DNA of 64,000 nucleotides from CAWEYO01 sp963813315 (GTDB lineage Bacteria; Pseudomonadota; Alphaproteobacteria; Rhizobiales; Rhizobiaceae), in assembly GCA_963813315.1 (NCBI GenBank), contig CAWEYO010000022.1, forward strand, positions 124,001 to 188,000, given 5' to 3'. The position numbers and the translations under genes were made by a program. A model generated the notes under the pieces. That model had not been told where the DNA came from. It saw only the letters and a list, made by a program, of their open reading frames with translations, and did not search any database. Below are positions 41,860 through 50,331 of the stretch, in pieces. Position 1 is the stretch's first letter. Each line of letters begins with the position of its first letter.

Positions 41860-42585
41860 ATGTTTGATGATGTGAGATCAAGCGCCGGGGCGGGCGTTTC
41901 CAGCAGGCTTGCGGCCTTGCGCGCCGCATCGGCGCTTGCAGTGGTCGCGGCGGCTCTTCTTTCGGGATGTGCAAAGCGCGACAGCATCACGGTCGGCGCG
42001 GTGCCTGACGATTATCGGACAAACCATCCGATCGTCATCGCCGAACAGGAGGAAGTGCTCGATCTGCCGGTCGCTGCCAGCGATCACGGTATCACCGACC
42101 CGCAGCGCGTGGCGCTCAGGGGGTTCCTCGCAAACTACGACAGGAGCGCGTCGCCGGTGCTTAGGATCCTTGTCCCGTCGGGCGCAGCAAACGACCTTGC
42201 GGCGTCGAAGGCTGCAAAAGACTTCACCCGGGTCGCCGTAGCCAATGGCGTGCCGAGATCGAGGGTCGTGATCATGTCCTATCAAGCGGCCGCAGCTGAG
42301 ACATCGGCGCCCATTCGCGTGGCATTCACAGCGATGAGAGCCCAGACGGGAAAATGCGGCCGGTGGCCGGAGGACATACTGAAGGACGGCGCGGCCAACA
42401 AGCACTACGCGAATTTCGGCTGTTCATACCAAAACAATCTCGCCGCCCAGGTCTCCAACCCCGCGGATTTTCTCGGTCCGCGCAAACCTGATCCCATCGA
42501 TGCGGAGCGCAGCGACGTCGTCATTCAGCGCTATCGGGTCGCGCCGACATGGATCGAGCCGCCGCAGCGGGAAGTCTTCTTCTAG
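41860..42585 (+). CDS. cpaD: Flp pilus lipoprotein CpaD
   Basis: 241-residue outer-membrane lipoprotein: hydrophobic leader ALAVVAAALLSGC with a lipobox Cys at 38, then the CpaD domain. Recognisable parts are DDYRTNHPIVIAEQEEVLDLP and CGRWPEDILKDGAANKHYANFGCSYQNNLAAQVSNPADFLGPR. It probably acts as the pilotin-like partner of the secretin. GGGGGCGGGC precedes the ATG at 41860, 13 nt after cpaC. Confidence 0.93.
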   Translation: MFDDVRSSAGAGVSSRLAALRAASALAVVAAALLSGCAKRDSITVGAVPDDYRTNHPIVIAEQEEVLDLPVAASDHGITDPQRVALRGFLANYDRSASPVLRILVPSGAANDLAASKAAKDFTRVAVANGVPRSRVVIMSYQAAAAETSAPIRVAFTAMRAQTGKCGRWPEDILKDGAANKHYANFGCSYQNNLAAQVSNPADFLGPRKPDPIDAERSDVVIQRYRVAPTWIEPPQREVFF

Positions 42586-42641
42586 AGCGTCGGAGCCAAA
42601 AGTGCGGAGCGGATGGCATTGGTCGAGGAAGGGAATACGGA

Positions 42642-43925
42642 ATGAGCAATCTGGCCCACGATACCGAGCGCGACGAACACGACCCGTCGCAGGCCGACGT
42701 CAAGTCGATGCATGCGTTGCGGCCGGTACCGCGCATCTCGATCCAGGCTTTCTGCGAGACCGAAAGCGTGGCCATCCCGATTGAACGCGCGGGCGAAGAC
42801 CGGCGCATGGCAAAGGCGCATCTGAAAGTCCACATGGGCGGCGTTTCGACGGCGGTCGAATTCTACCAGACCGCGCCGACGCCCAACCTGATCATTCTGG
42901 AATCGCGCCGCGAACCGCGGGAACTGATCGAGGCGCTGAGGCAACTGGCCGAACACTGCGATCCGAATTCGAAGGTGGTGGTCATCGGCCACTACAATGA
43001 TGTCTGGCTCTACCGCGAGCTGATCCGGTCGGGCATTTCGGAATACGTCGTCGCTCCGATCTCGATGGCCGACATCGTCGGGGTGATCGCATCGATATTC
43101 GTCGATCCGGAAGCCGAGCCGATCGGAAGGTCGATCGCCTTCATCGGCGCGAAGGGCGGCGTCGGTTCCTCGACCATCGCCCACAATGTGGCGTGGAGCA
43201 TGTCGTCGCTGTTCGGCTCGGATGTGGTGGTCGCCGACCTCGACCTTCCGTTCGGAACCGCCAACATCAACTTCGACCAGGATCCGGCTCAAGGCATCGC
43301 GGAGGCGGTATTTGCGCCGGATCGCATCGACGAAGTCTATCTCGACCGGCTACTGGCGCAATGCGCCCAGCACCTTTCGCTGCTGGCCGCCCCTTCGACG
43401 CTCGACCGCGTCTATGATTTCGACGCGGACGCATTCGCCCATCTTATCGACACGGCGCAGCGCAGCGCACCGGTCATCGTTCTCGATGTGCCGCATGCCT
43501 GGAACGGGTGGACGAGGAACACGCTGATGCAGGCCGACGAAATCGTCATCACAGCCACGCCCGAGCTCGCGAACCTTCGCAACACGAAGAACCTCGTCGA
43601 CATGCTCAAGAAGCTGAGACCCAACGACAGTCCGCCGAAGCTGGTCGTCAACCAGGCCGGCGTGCCCAAACGCCCCGAGATCACCGCCGCCGACTTTGCC
43701 GAACCTCTCGGAATCCAGCCGATGGCTGTTCTGCCGTTCGACCCGCAGCTTTTTGGAAACGCGTCGAACAACGGACGAATGCTCGGCGAAACGGACGCCA
43801 AGCACGCCATCGTGCAAATGGTCAACGAGATGGCACACATTCTGACCGGCCGCAGCGAGATCAAGGCCAGGAAGAAAGCCGGTCTTGGCAATCTGATCGG
43901 TAAGCTGAAGTTGAAAAAGAAATGA
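42642..43925 (+). CDS. cpaE: Pilus assembly ATPase-like protein CpaE/TadZ
   Basis: 427-residue MinD/ParA-like protein that places the pilus machine at the pole in Caulobacter. The N-terminal half (about 60-150) is receiver-like (NLIILESRREPRELIEALRQ). The C-terminal half has the deviant Walker A KGGVGSST near 171-178: the first signature Lys is kept, but the P-loop Lys is replaced by Ser, as in many TadZ proteins. Further motifs: VVVADLDLPFGTANINF and VIVLDVPHAWNGW. A degenerate repeat lies in the 56-nt gap after cpaD. Confidence 0.93.
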   Translation: MSNLAHDTERDEHDPSQADVKSMHALRPVPRISIQAFCETESVAIPIERAGEDRRMAKAHLKVHMGGVSTAVEFYQTAPTPNLIILESRREPRELIEALRQLAEHCDPNSKVVVIGHYNDVWLYRELIRSGISEYVVAPISMADIVGVIASIFVDPEAEPIGRSIAFIGAKGGVGSSTIAHNVAWSMSSLFGSDVVVADLDLPFGTANINFDQDPAQGIAEAVFAPDRIDEVYLDRLLAQCAQHLSLLAAPSTLDRVYDFDADAFAHLIDTAQRSAPVIVLDVPHAWNGWTRNTLMQADEIVITATPELANLRNTKNLVDMLKKLRPNDSPPKLVVNQAGVPKRPEITAADFAEPLGIQPMAVLPFDPQLFGNASNNGRMLGETDAKHAIVQMVNEMAHILTGRSEIKARKKAGLGNLIGKLKLKKK

Positions 43926-43948
43926 CGGTCCGCGGGCGGTAATCGGCC

Positions 43949-45442
43949 ATGTTTGGAAAACGAGGCAACGACAGCGGAAGCCGTGGGATACCGGAATTCC
44001 GTTCACCAACGGCGCCGCCATCGGCGGGCGGGACGACCGTCGCGCCGCGCGCCGCCGCCGCCCCGCAGCCGGCGACTGCGACAGCCAGGCCGGCAGAGCC
44101 GCGAACGCAGATCGCGCCGCCGCCTCTGGCGCCGGAGCGCAATGTTCAGCGCGAGCGCAGCGAGCTCTACTACGACACCAAATCCCAGGTCTTCTCGGCG
44201 CTCATTGACACGATCGACCTGTCCCAGCTGGCCAAGCTCGAACCCGAAAGCGCGCGGGAGGAGATCCGCGATATTGTCAATGACATCATCGCGATCAAGA
44301 ATCTCGCGATGTCGATCGCGGAGCAGGAGGAACTTCTCGAAGACATATGCAACGACGTTCTGGGTTACGGTCCGCTCGAGCCACTGCTGGCGCGCGACGA
44401 CATTGCCGACATCATGGTGAATGGATCCAGGCAGGTCTACATCGAGGTCAATGGCAAGGTCGAGCCGACCGGCATCCGCTTCCGGGACAACCAGCAGCTT
44501 CTCAACGTCTGTCAGCGCATCGTCAGTCAGGTCGGCCGGCGTGTCGATGAGTCGAGCCCTATCTGCGACGCACGCCTGCCGGACGGCTCGCGCGTCAACG
44601 TAATCGCGTCGCCGCTGGCCATCGACGGCACCGCGCTCACGATCCGGAAATTCAAAAAGGACAAGCTGACACTGGACCAACTGGTCAAATTCGGCGCGAT
44701 CTCGCCCGAAGGCGCTGAAATCCTGAAGATTATCGGCCGGGTCCGTTGCAACATCGTCATTTCAGGCGGCACAGGCTCAGGCAAGACGACGCTGCTGAAC
44801 TGCCTGACGAACTACATCGATCGCGACGAACGCGTGATCACATGCGAGGATTCGGCCGAACTCCAGCTGCAACAGCCGCATGTCGTGCGCCTTGAAACGC
44901 GCCCGCCGAATCTCGAGGGCGAAGGCGAAGTGACGATGCGCGATCTGGTAAAGAACTGCCTGCGCATGCGGCCCGAGCGCATCATCGTCGGTGAAGTTCG
45001 CGGACCGGAAGTGTTTGACCTGCTGCAGGCGATGAATACCGGCCATGACGGCTCGATGGGCACCATTCACTCGAACTCGCCGCGCGAGTGTCTCAACCGT
45101 ATCGAATCGATGATCGCGATGGGCGGCTATACGCTGCCTCAGAAAACGGTGCGCGAAATCGTGGTCGGCTCCGTCGATATCATCATTCAGGCCGCGCGTC
45201 TTCGCGACGGGTCGCGCCGCATCACGCACATCACCGAGGTGGTGGGCATGGAAGGCGATGTCATCATCACGCAGGATATCATCCTTTACAACATCAAGGG
45301 GGAAGATGCTTCAGGCCGGCTGATTGGCCAGCATGTTTCGACCGGTATCGGCCGGCCGCAATTTTGGGAGCGCGCCCGCTACTATGGTGAGGAGCAGCGG
45401 CTGGCGGCCGCGCTGGAAGCCATGGAAAACCGCGTTGACTAG
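43949..45442 (+). CDS. cpaF: Pilus assembly ATPase CpaF/TadA
   Basis: Secretion ATPase of the type II/IV family that powers Flp pilus extension; 497 residues. A disordered Pro/Ala-rich N-terminus (about 10-60) is followed by the N-terminal domain and the RecA-like core with Walker A GGTGSGKTT (Lys279), Asp box (ITCEDSAELQLQQPHVVRLETRPPN), Walker B RPERIIVGEVRGPE and His box MNTGHDGSMGTIHSNSP. All key residues are intact. 23 nt after cpaE. Confidence 0.96.
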   Translation: MFGKRGNDSGSRGIPEFRSPTAPPSAGGTTVAPRAAAAPQPATATARPAEPRTQIAPPPLAPERNVQRERSELYYDTKSQVFSALIDTIDLSQLAKLEPESAREEIRDIVNDIIAIKNLAMSIAEQEELLEDICNDVLGYGPLEPLLARDDIADIMVNGSRQVYIEVNGKVEPTGIRFRDNQQLLNVCQRIVSQVGRRVDESSPICDARLPDGSRVNVIASPLAIDGTALTIRKFKKDKLTLDQLVKFGAISPEGAEILKIIGRVRCNIVISGGTGSGKTTLLNCLTNYIDRDERVITCEDSAELQLQQPHVVRLETRPPNLEGEGEVTMRDLVKNCLRMRPERIIVGEVRGPEVFDLLQAMNTGHDGSMGTIHSNSPRECLNRIESMIAMGGYTLPQKTVREIVVGSVDIIIQAARLRDGSRRITHITEVVGMEGDVIITQDIILYNIKGEDASGRLIGQHVSTGIGRPQFWERARYYGEEQRLAAALEAMENRVD

Positions 45443-45443
45443 A

Positions 45444-45543
45444 GCATGATCCCGAAAAGTGTGTAGCGGTTTTCGGAAAAAGATCATGCAAAATCAAAGA
45501 ATTAGAGCGCGGCGACGATTCCAATTGAAATCACCGCGCTCTA
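45444..45543. repeat. RIME-like two-palindrome repeat between cpaF and tadB
   Basis: Full copy beginning 2 nt after the cpaF stop: GCATGATCCCGAAAAG against CGGTTTTCGGAAAAAGATCATGC, linker AAAATCAAAGAAT, second palindrome TAGAGCGCGGCGA against TCACCGCGCTCTA. It splits the pilus operon between the motor ATPase and the membrane platform genes. Confidence 0.8.
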
Positions 45544-45564
45544 GCAGCGCGCACGGGGGCGGCA

Positions 45565-46578
45565 ATGTTCGGCATCGACAGTTCCATCCTGGCATTCGTC
45601 CTTCTCGCCGGCTCCAGCGCCGGTGCAATGGCCTATGCCTTCCTTTTCAAGACCATTGCGAACGAAAAAAACGTCGGCAAGCGGCTGGAAACGGTCAAGA
45701 GGTCGGACACGGACCGGGCAGTCGCCAAGGCTTCCCGCGACAGGGTGGCGGAGGTCGCAAAGCGACGCAAAACCGTTCAAGACACGCTGAAGGAGCACGA
45801 CGACAAGCAGAGATCCAAGGACCGAAACGTCAAGAAGCCGCCGCTCAGAATGCAGCTCAGACAGGCCGGCACGCAGATTTCAGTGGAGCGCTTCTACGTC
45901 TACTCCGTGATATGCGGGCTCGCGGCCACCGTTCTTGCGTTCCTGGCAGGTGCGCCGCTCATCATCCTTCCCGGTGCGCTGCTTGCAGGCGTCGTCGGCT
46001 TGCCGCGCTGGATCATCGGCTTCAAGCGATCGCGCCGGGTGAAAAGATTTCTCCAGGAATTCCCCAATGCGCTTGACGTGATCGTTCGCGCCGTGAAATC
46101 CGGCCTTCCGCTGAATGACGGCATCCGGCTGATCGCGTCGGAGTCTCCCGAACCAGTGCGCTCGGAATTTCGCCGAATCGTAAAGTCCCAGCAGCTTGGA
46201 CTTTCAATTCCGGACGCTGCCATGCGCATGGGCGAAACGATGCCATGCCCGGAGGCGAGTTTCTTCGGCATCGTCATCCAGATCCAGCAGCAGGCGGGCG
46301 GCAATTTGTCGGAAGCGCTCGGCAATCTTTCGCGTGTGCTTCGCGATCGCAAGAAGATGAAAGCAAGGGTGCAGGCGCTCTCCATGGAGGCCAAGGCGTC
46401 GGCGGTGATCATCGGCGCGTTGCCTTTCATCGTCGCCTTCCTCGTCTATCTGTCGAGCCCGACCTACATCATGCCGCTCTTCGTCACCAGTACCGGCCAC
46501 ATGATCCTGGGCTGCTCGGGCATATGGATGTCGATAGGCATCTTCGTGATGCGCAAGATGATGAACTTCGAGGTATAG
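45565..46578 (+). CDS. tadB: Pilus platform protein TadB
   Basis: 337-residue inner-membrane protein of the T2SS F family. An N-terminal TM (ILAFVLLAGSSAGAMAYAFLF), a basic cytoplasmic segment, two TMs near 120-155, and the T2SSF domain (RFLQEFPNALDVIVRAVKSGLPLNDGIRLIA, near 180-300) with two C-terminal TMs. It forms the platform with TadC. GGGGGC lies just before the ATG at 45565, 22 nt after the repeat. Confidence 0.94.
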   Translation: MFGIDSSILAFVLLAGSSAGAMAYAFLFKTIANEKNVGKRLETVKRSDTDRAVAKASRDRVAEVAKRRKTVQDTLKEHDDKQRSKDRNVKKPPLRMQLRQAGTQISVERFYVYSVICGLAATVLAFLAGAPLIILPGALLAGVVGLPRWIIGFKRSRRVKRFLQEFPNALDVIVRAVKSGLPLNDGIRLIASESPEPVRSEFRRIVKSQQLGLSIPDAAMRMGETMPCPEASFFGIVIQIQQQAGGNLSEALGNLSRVLRDRKKMKARVQALSMEAKASAVIIGALPFIVAFLVYLSSPTYIMPLFVTSTGHMILGCSGIWMSIGIFVMRKMMNFEV

Positions 46579-46583
46579 GGTGC

Positions 46584-47576
46584 ATGACCGACCAAGTCAT
46601 AAAGTCGCTGACCGACCCGTCCTTTTTGATCGCTCTTCTGGTCGCGATTGCCGTCTTTGCCACGGTCTTCACGATGCTCCCCGCGTTGAGCGGAAATCAG
46701 ATGAAGACTCGGATGAAGGCAGTCGCGCTGGAACGCGAGGAATTGCGCGCCCGCCAACGGGCGCGGCTTGCCGCGGAATCCGACCGCCGCCGCAAAGGCG
46801 GCCTGCGCGAGGAGGAATCGTTGGGCATGCGCAGCATCGTCGATCGGCTCGACCTGCGGCGGGCTCTGGTCGACGAGAGCACGATGTCCAAACTGAAAAA
46901 TGCCGGCTTTCGTGGCCAGAACCCGCTGACGAAGTTTCTGTTCTTCCGGCTCGTCCTGCCATTTGTCGGATTCACGCTGGCTGTGATCTATCTGTTCGCA
47001 TTCGGCGGGTTGGCTGACCAGACGCCCATGACCAAACTCATCGTCAGCGTCGTGGTCGCCTATGGCGGCTTTTACGCGCCGCTCCTCTATGTTTCCAACC
47101 GCGCGACCAAGCGCAGGAAATCGATCCAGCTTGCCTGGCCGGATGCGCTTGACCTCATGCTCATCTGCGTGGAATCGGGCATGTCCGTGGAGGCTGCGTT
47201 CCGCAAGGTTTCGGAGGAAATCGGCTCGCAGTCAGTGGCGCTTGCCGAGGAATTCGTGCTGACCAATGCAGAGCTTTCATTTCTGCAGGAGCGCAAGGCA
47301 GCCTATGAGAACCTCGCAAGCCGCACCGGCCTTGAGAGCGTGAAGTCGGTTTCGCAGGCGTTGATCCAGGCCGAGCGTTACGGCACCCCGGTCGCACAGG
47401 CTTTGCGCGTGCTTGCCAACGAAAGCCGCGAGATGCGCATGAACGAAGCCGAGAAGAAGGCCGCCGCGCTTCCTCCCAAGCTCACCGTTCCGATGATCCT
47501 GTTCTTCCTGCCGGTCCTTTTTGCCGTCATTCTGGGACCGGCCATCATGCAGGCTCTGGCGCTCAGGGTCGGATGA
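46584..47576 (+). CDS. tadC: Pilus platform protein TadC
   Basis: 330-residue partner of TadB, same T2SS F-type fold. N-terminal TM (FLIALLVAIAVFATVFTMLPAL), an Arg/Glu-rich cytoplasmic stretch, two TMs near 125-170, then the F domain (LAWPDALDLMLICVESGMSVEAAFRKVSEEIG) and a C-terminal TM (VPMILFFLPVLFAVILGPAIM). The ATG at 46584 is 5 nt after tadB, so they are coupled. Last plus-strand gene of the pilus run. Confidence 0.94.
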   Translation: MTDQVIKSLTDPSFLIALLVAIAVFATVFTMLPALSGNQMKTRMKAVALEREELRARQRARLAAESDRRRKGGLREEESLGMRSIVDRLDLRRALVDESTMSKLKNAGFRGQNPLTKFLFFRLVLPFVGFTLAVIYLFAFGGLADQTPMTKLIVSVVVAYGGFYAPLLYVSNRATKRRKSIQLAWPDALDLMLICVESGMSVEAAFRKVSEEIGSQSVALAEEFVLTNAELSFLQERKAAYENLASRTGLESVKSVSQALIQAERYGTPVAQALRVLANESREMRMNEAEKKAAALPPKLTVPMILFFLPVLFAVILGPAIMQALALRVG

Positions 47577-47586
47577 TCAATTCGTT

Positions 47587-47689
47587 TAGAGCGGTTCCCA
47601 CTCTGACGGAATCGGTGAACCGCTCTATCTTTTTGTTTTTACGCAATTCCGGACGGAAAACCGGGTCCACTTTCCTGGAATTGCTCTAG
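47587..47689. repeat. RIME-like two-palindrome repeat between convergent tadC and tadD
   Basis: TAGAGCGGTTC against GAACCGCTCTA (47587-47627), linker TCTTTTTGTTTTTA, then GCAATTCCGGACGGAAAACCG against TCCACTTTCCTGGAATTGC. The stems differ in sequence from the GCATGATC copies yet stay paired. The hairpins can serve as a two-way terminator; the element overlaps the last bases of tadD. Confidence 0.78.
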
Positions 47690-48498
47690 GGTTTCTTCTT
47701 CTCGTCATCCTTGAGCTGTCTCCAGGCGTTCTGCTGGGAAAGCATGGAGCGCAAATAGGCGACATTGGCCTCGGCCTGCTCGGGCGCCAGTTCCTGGCGC
47801 GCGATGTCTTCGGCCTCCTGAAAGCGGCCCTGTAGGCCAACGACCAAGGCAAGGTTTTGCCGTACGCGACTATCCGCGCCTGCCGCCTGTGCCGCCGCCC
47901 GCATATGGGTTTCGGCGGTTTTGAGGTCGCCTCCAAGCACATAGGACATGCCAAGATTGGACATGATCGAGGGCTCGTTGGGGTGAAGGTCGAGCGCCTT
48001 GCGATAGAGTTCGCGGGCCTGAACCGCTTGGCCGAGCTGATCGAGAATAGCGCCTTCAGCGGAAAGAAGCTTCCAATCGGGGTACTCCGGCGTCTGGGCA
48101 CGCCTGATGGCATCCAGCGCCGGTTGCAACTGCCCGACGCCCGCCAAAGCCTTGCCGTAGGCGGCCAGCACGGTGCGGTCCTTCGGCATGCCGATGGCAA
48201 GCTTGCGCATCACGGCAAGCGCCTGATCGGCATTTCCGTTCATCTGAAGCACCTCAGCGTAGCGAAGGGCGGTACCCTTGTCGCCCGGATCGCGCGCGTA
48301 GGCCCGGCCGAGCGAGCTGGCAGCGCCGTGAAGCTCACCGGCAGACATCTGCTCGACAGGCTTGCCGTGGGAGCGCGACAGCGATCCGGTGGTCATGCGG
48401 TCCTTTGCACAGCCGGCGAGCCCGGCGGAGAGGATGCACGCAGCCGAAAGCAGGAGAAGTCTCTTGCCGGTCGCGTTCGGTCGTTGTCTGCTCGACAT
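47686..48498 (-). CDS. tadD: TPR lipoprotein TadD
   Basis: 270-residue outer-membrane lipoprotein of the Tad pilus. Leader LLLLSAACILSAGLAGC with a lipobox Cys at 30, then four to five TPR repeats (for example LRYAEVLQMNGNADQALAVMRKLA and YRKALDLHPNEPSIMSNLGMSYVLGGD). TadD helps place or stabilise the secretin. The ATG at 48498 is chosen because the frame above it is repeat sequence. Read convergently to tadC, unlike the common co-directional order. Confidence 0.9.
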   Translation of the reverse strand: MSSRQRPNATGKRLLLLSAACILSAGLAGCAKDRMTTGSLSRSHGKPVEQMSAGELHGAASSLGRAYARDPGDKGTALRYAEVLQMNGNADQALAVMRKLAIGMPKDRTVLAAYGKALAGVGQLQPALDAIRRAQTPEYPDWKLLSAEGAILDQLGQAVQARELYRKALDLHPNEPSIMSNLGMSYVLGGDLKTAETHMRAAAQAAGADSRVRQNLALVVGLQGRFQEAEDIARQELAPEQAEANVAYLRSMLSQQNAWRQLKDDEKKKP

Positions 48499-48596
48499 GT
48501 CGGTTTCGCCCCCAATCCCTGCGCGGCTGTTGCCCCAGCCGGCTACCCACCCGGAGAAATAATCTGTTAACCCTAATGGATGGTTAAAAAGCGATT

Positions 48597-48684
48597 CTAG
48601 ACTACAGCGTTGCGCGTCCTTTCGGACGCGCAACGGACGCTGTATCTCTTCGAATCTCCGCATTGTGCTTTCCGAAAATCACGA
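48597..48684 (-). repeat. Second intergenic repeat family, copy 2
   Basis: On the minus strand it carries GATTTTCGGAAAGCACAATG, GGAGATTCGAAGAGATACAG and CGTCCGTTGCGCGTCCGAAA in the same order as the block at 24184-24264. It also has a hairpin TTGCGCGTCC/GGACGCGCAA. It lies in the divergent tadD-aminopeptidase gap. Confidence 0.65.
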
Positions 48685-48725
48685 TGCAGTGGCCGCTGAA
48701 CCGCATATCGAAGGAACCACCTCGC

Positions 48726-50099
48726 ATGGCCGTCGAATTCATCGAATCCAAGTCGCGCAGCGCCCGCCCGGTGTACTTGGTTGCCAAGAACGCGCTCGCC
48801 GGCGTCGGTCTCGACCCGGCGTCGCTGGCGTGGGCCGCCGCCAATGATTTCAACGGACAGTCGGATCGCGTGTTGATCCTGCCGGGGGAAAACGGTGCTG
48901 TTGCCGGTGCTCTGCTCGGAACCGGCGCGGAAGACCAAGGCTTCGGCTCGCTCGCCGCAGGTACGCTCGCCCGCAAGCTGCCGGAAGGCGACTGGTTTTT
49001 CGCGACGAGGCCTGCCGACCCTGACCAGGCCGCGATCGGCCTGGCACTGGGTGGCTACGCCTTCACGCGCTACGGAAAGAAGCCGGGCAAGCCGGTCCGT
49101 TTCACGCTGCCTGACGGTGCCGACGGCAAGCGCATCGGGCGCGTCGTCGAAGGCGTTTTCCTGACAAGGGACCTTGTCAACACTCCCACTAACGACATGG
49201 GCCCTGAAGCGCTGGAGGCGGCTGTGCACGCGCTCGCGAACCGGCACCGGGCGCTGGTTTCAGTGGTGCGCGGCGACGCTCTGCTTGCGAGCAACTTTCC
49301 GATGATCCATGCGGTCGGCCGCGCTTCGTCCCAGGCGCCGCGCCTGATCGATATGACCTGGGGCGCAGCGGACGCGCCGAAGGTGACGCTGGTCGGCAAG
49401 GGCGTGTGCTTCGACACGGGCGGGTTGGACATCAAGTCGCCGGGCAACATGCTCCTGATGAAAAAGGACATGGGCGGCGCCGCCAACGTACTCGGCCTCG
49501 CTTCGATGATCATGGCCGCCGGGCTGCCCGTGCGGTTGCGCGTGCTGATCCCAGCTGTCGAGAACGCCATTTCGGGAAACGCGTTCAGGCCCGGCGACGT
49601 CCTGCAGAGCCGGAAGGGCATTACCGTCGAGATCGGCAACACCGACGCCGAGGGCCGGCTTGTGCTTGCCGATGCGCTATCACTTGCCGGCGAGGAAGAA
49701 ACGGCCCTGCTGATCGACATGGCTACGCTGACGGGCGCTGCGCGCGTGGCGCTCGGCCCCGACCTTCCTCCCTTCTACACAGATGACGACGGACTGGCGG
49801 CCGAACTGGCCGATGCCGCCCGCGAAACGGCGGACCCGCTCTGGCGCATGCCGCTCTGGAAACCCTACGACGCGAAACTTTCGTCCAAGGTCGCCGACAT
49901 GAACAACGTCACGACCGACGGATTCGCCGGTTCCGTTGCGGCGGCACTGTTCCTCAAGCGCTTCGTCGAAAAGGCCGAAAGCTGGGCGCATTTTGATATC
50001 TTCGCGTGGAGCCCGAGCGAACGGCCGCATTGTCCGGCCGGCGGCGAAGCCCAGGCAATCCGGGCGATCGAACGCGTACTCTCCAGACGTTATGCCTAG
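48726..50099 (+). CDS. Leucyl aminopeptidase family protein (M17)
   Basis: 457-residue cytosolic metalloaminopeptidase. The M17 metal and catalytic residues are visible in KGVCFDTGGLDIKSPGNMLLMKKDMGG (first Lys and Asp, then the catalytic Lys region) and NTDAEGRLVLADALSLA (metal Asp/Glu and catalytic Arg). The C-terminal part ends HFDIFAWSPSERPHCPAGGEAQAI, a form seen in the shorter M17 branch of alphaproteobacteria rather than in E. coli PepA. The ATG at 48726 (MAVEFIES) begins the homology. It stands alone, followed by a long hairpin repeat. Confidence 0.9.
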   Translation: MAVEFIESKSRSARPVYLVAKNALAGVGLDPASLAWAAANDFNGQSDRVLILPGENGAVAGALLGTGAEDQGFGSLAAGTLARKLPEGDWFFATRPADPDQAAIGLALGGYAFTRYGKKPGKPVRFTLPDGADGKRIGRVVEGVFLTRDLVNTPTNDMGPEALEAAVHALANRHRALVSVVRGDALLASNFPMIHAVGRASSQAPRLIDMTWGAADAPKVTLVGKGVCFDTGGLDIKSPGNMLLMKKDMGGAANVLGLASMIMAAGLPVRLRVLIPAVENAISGNAFRPGDVLQSRKGITVEIGNTDAEGRLVLADALSLAGEEETALLIDMATLTGAARVALGPDLPPFYTDDDGLAAELADAARETADPLWRMPLWKPYDAKLSSKVADMNNVTTDGFAGSVAAALFLKRFVEKAESWAHFDIFAWSPSERPHCPAGGEAQAIRAIERVLSRRYA

Positions 50100-50100
50100 G

Positions 50101-50160
50101 GTGCGTTGGTATTCAGGTGATGCCGGCCTGCAAATGGCCTGACCTGAATCCCAACACGCC
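50101..50160. repeat. Long imperfect hairpin repeat after the aminopeptidase
   Basis: GCGTTGGTATTCAGGT on the left pairs with ACCTGAATCCCAACACGC on the right around ATGCCGGCCTGCAAATGGCC. A degenerate relative (GTGTTGGTCATGCCGGCCTG) occurs near 12146-12166 between moeB and recF. It may end transcription of the aminopeptidase gene. Confidence 0.65.
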
Positions 50161-50331
50161 CAAGAGCATCGGACCCGAGACCCTTGGTCAAGCCCGAGGA
50201 TGACAAGGACGGAGGCGCCGCGGTCGGTTGCCGCGATTCCCGTTTTAAACTACGCTTGACCAAACGATAAAAAACAAGGGGTCACTTCAAAATCGAAACC
50301 AGCAAGATCGAAACCAGCCAGAGGTCGTTTC

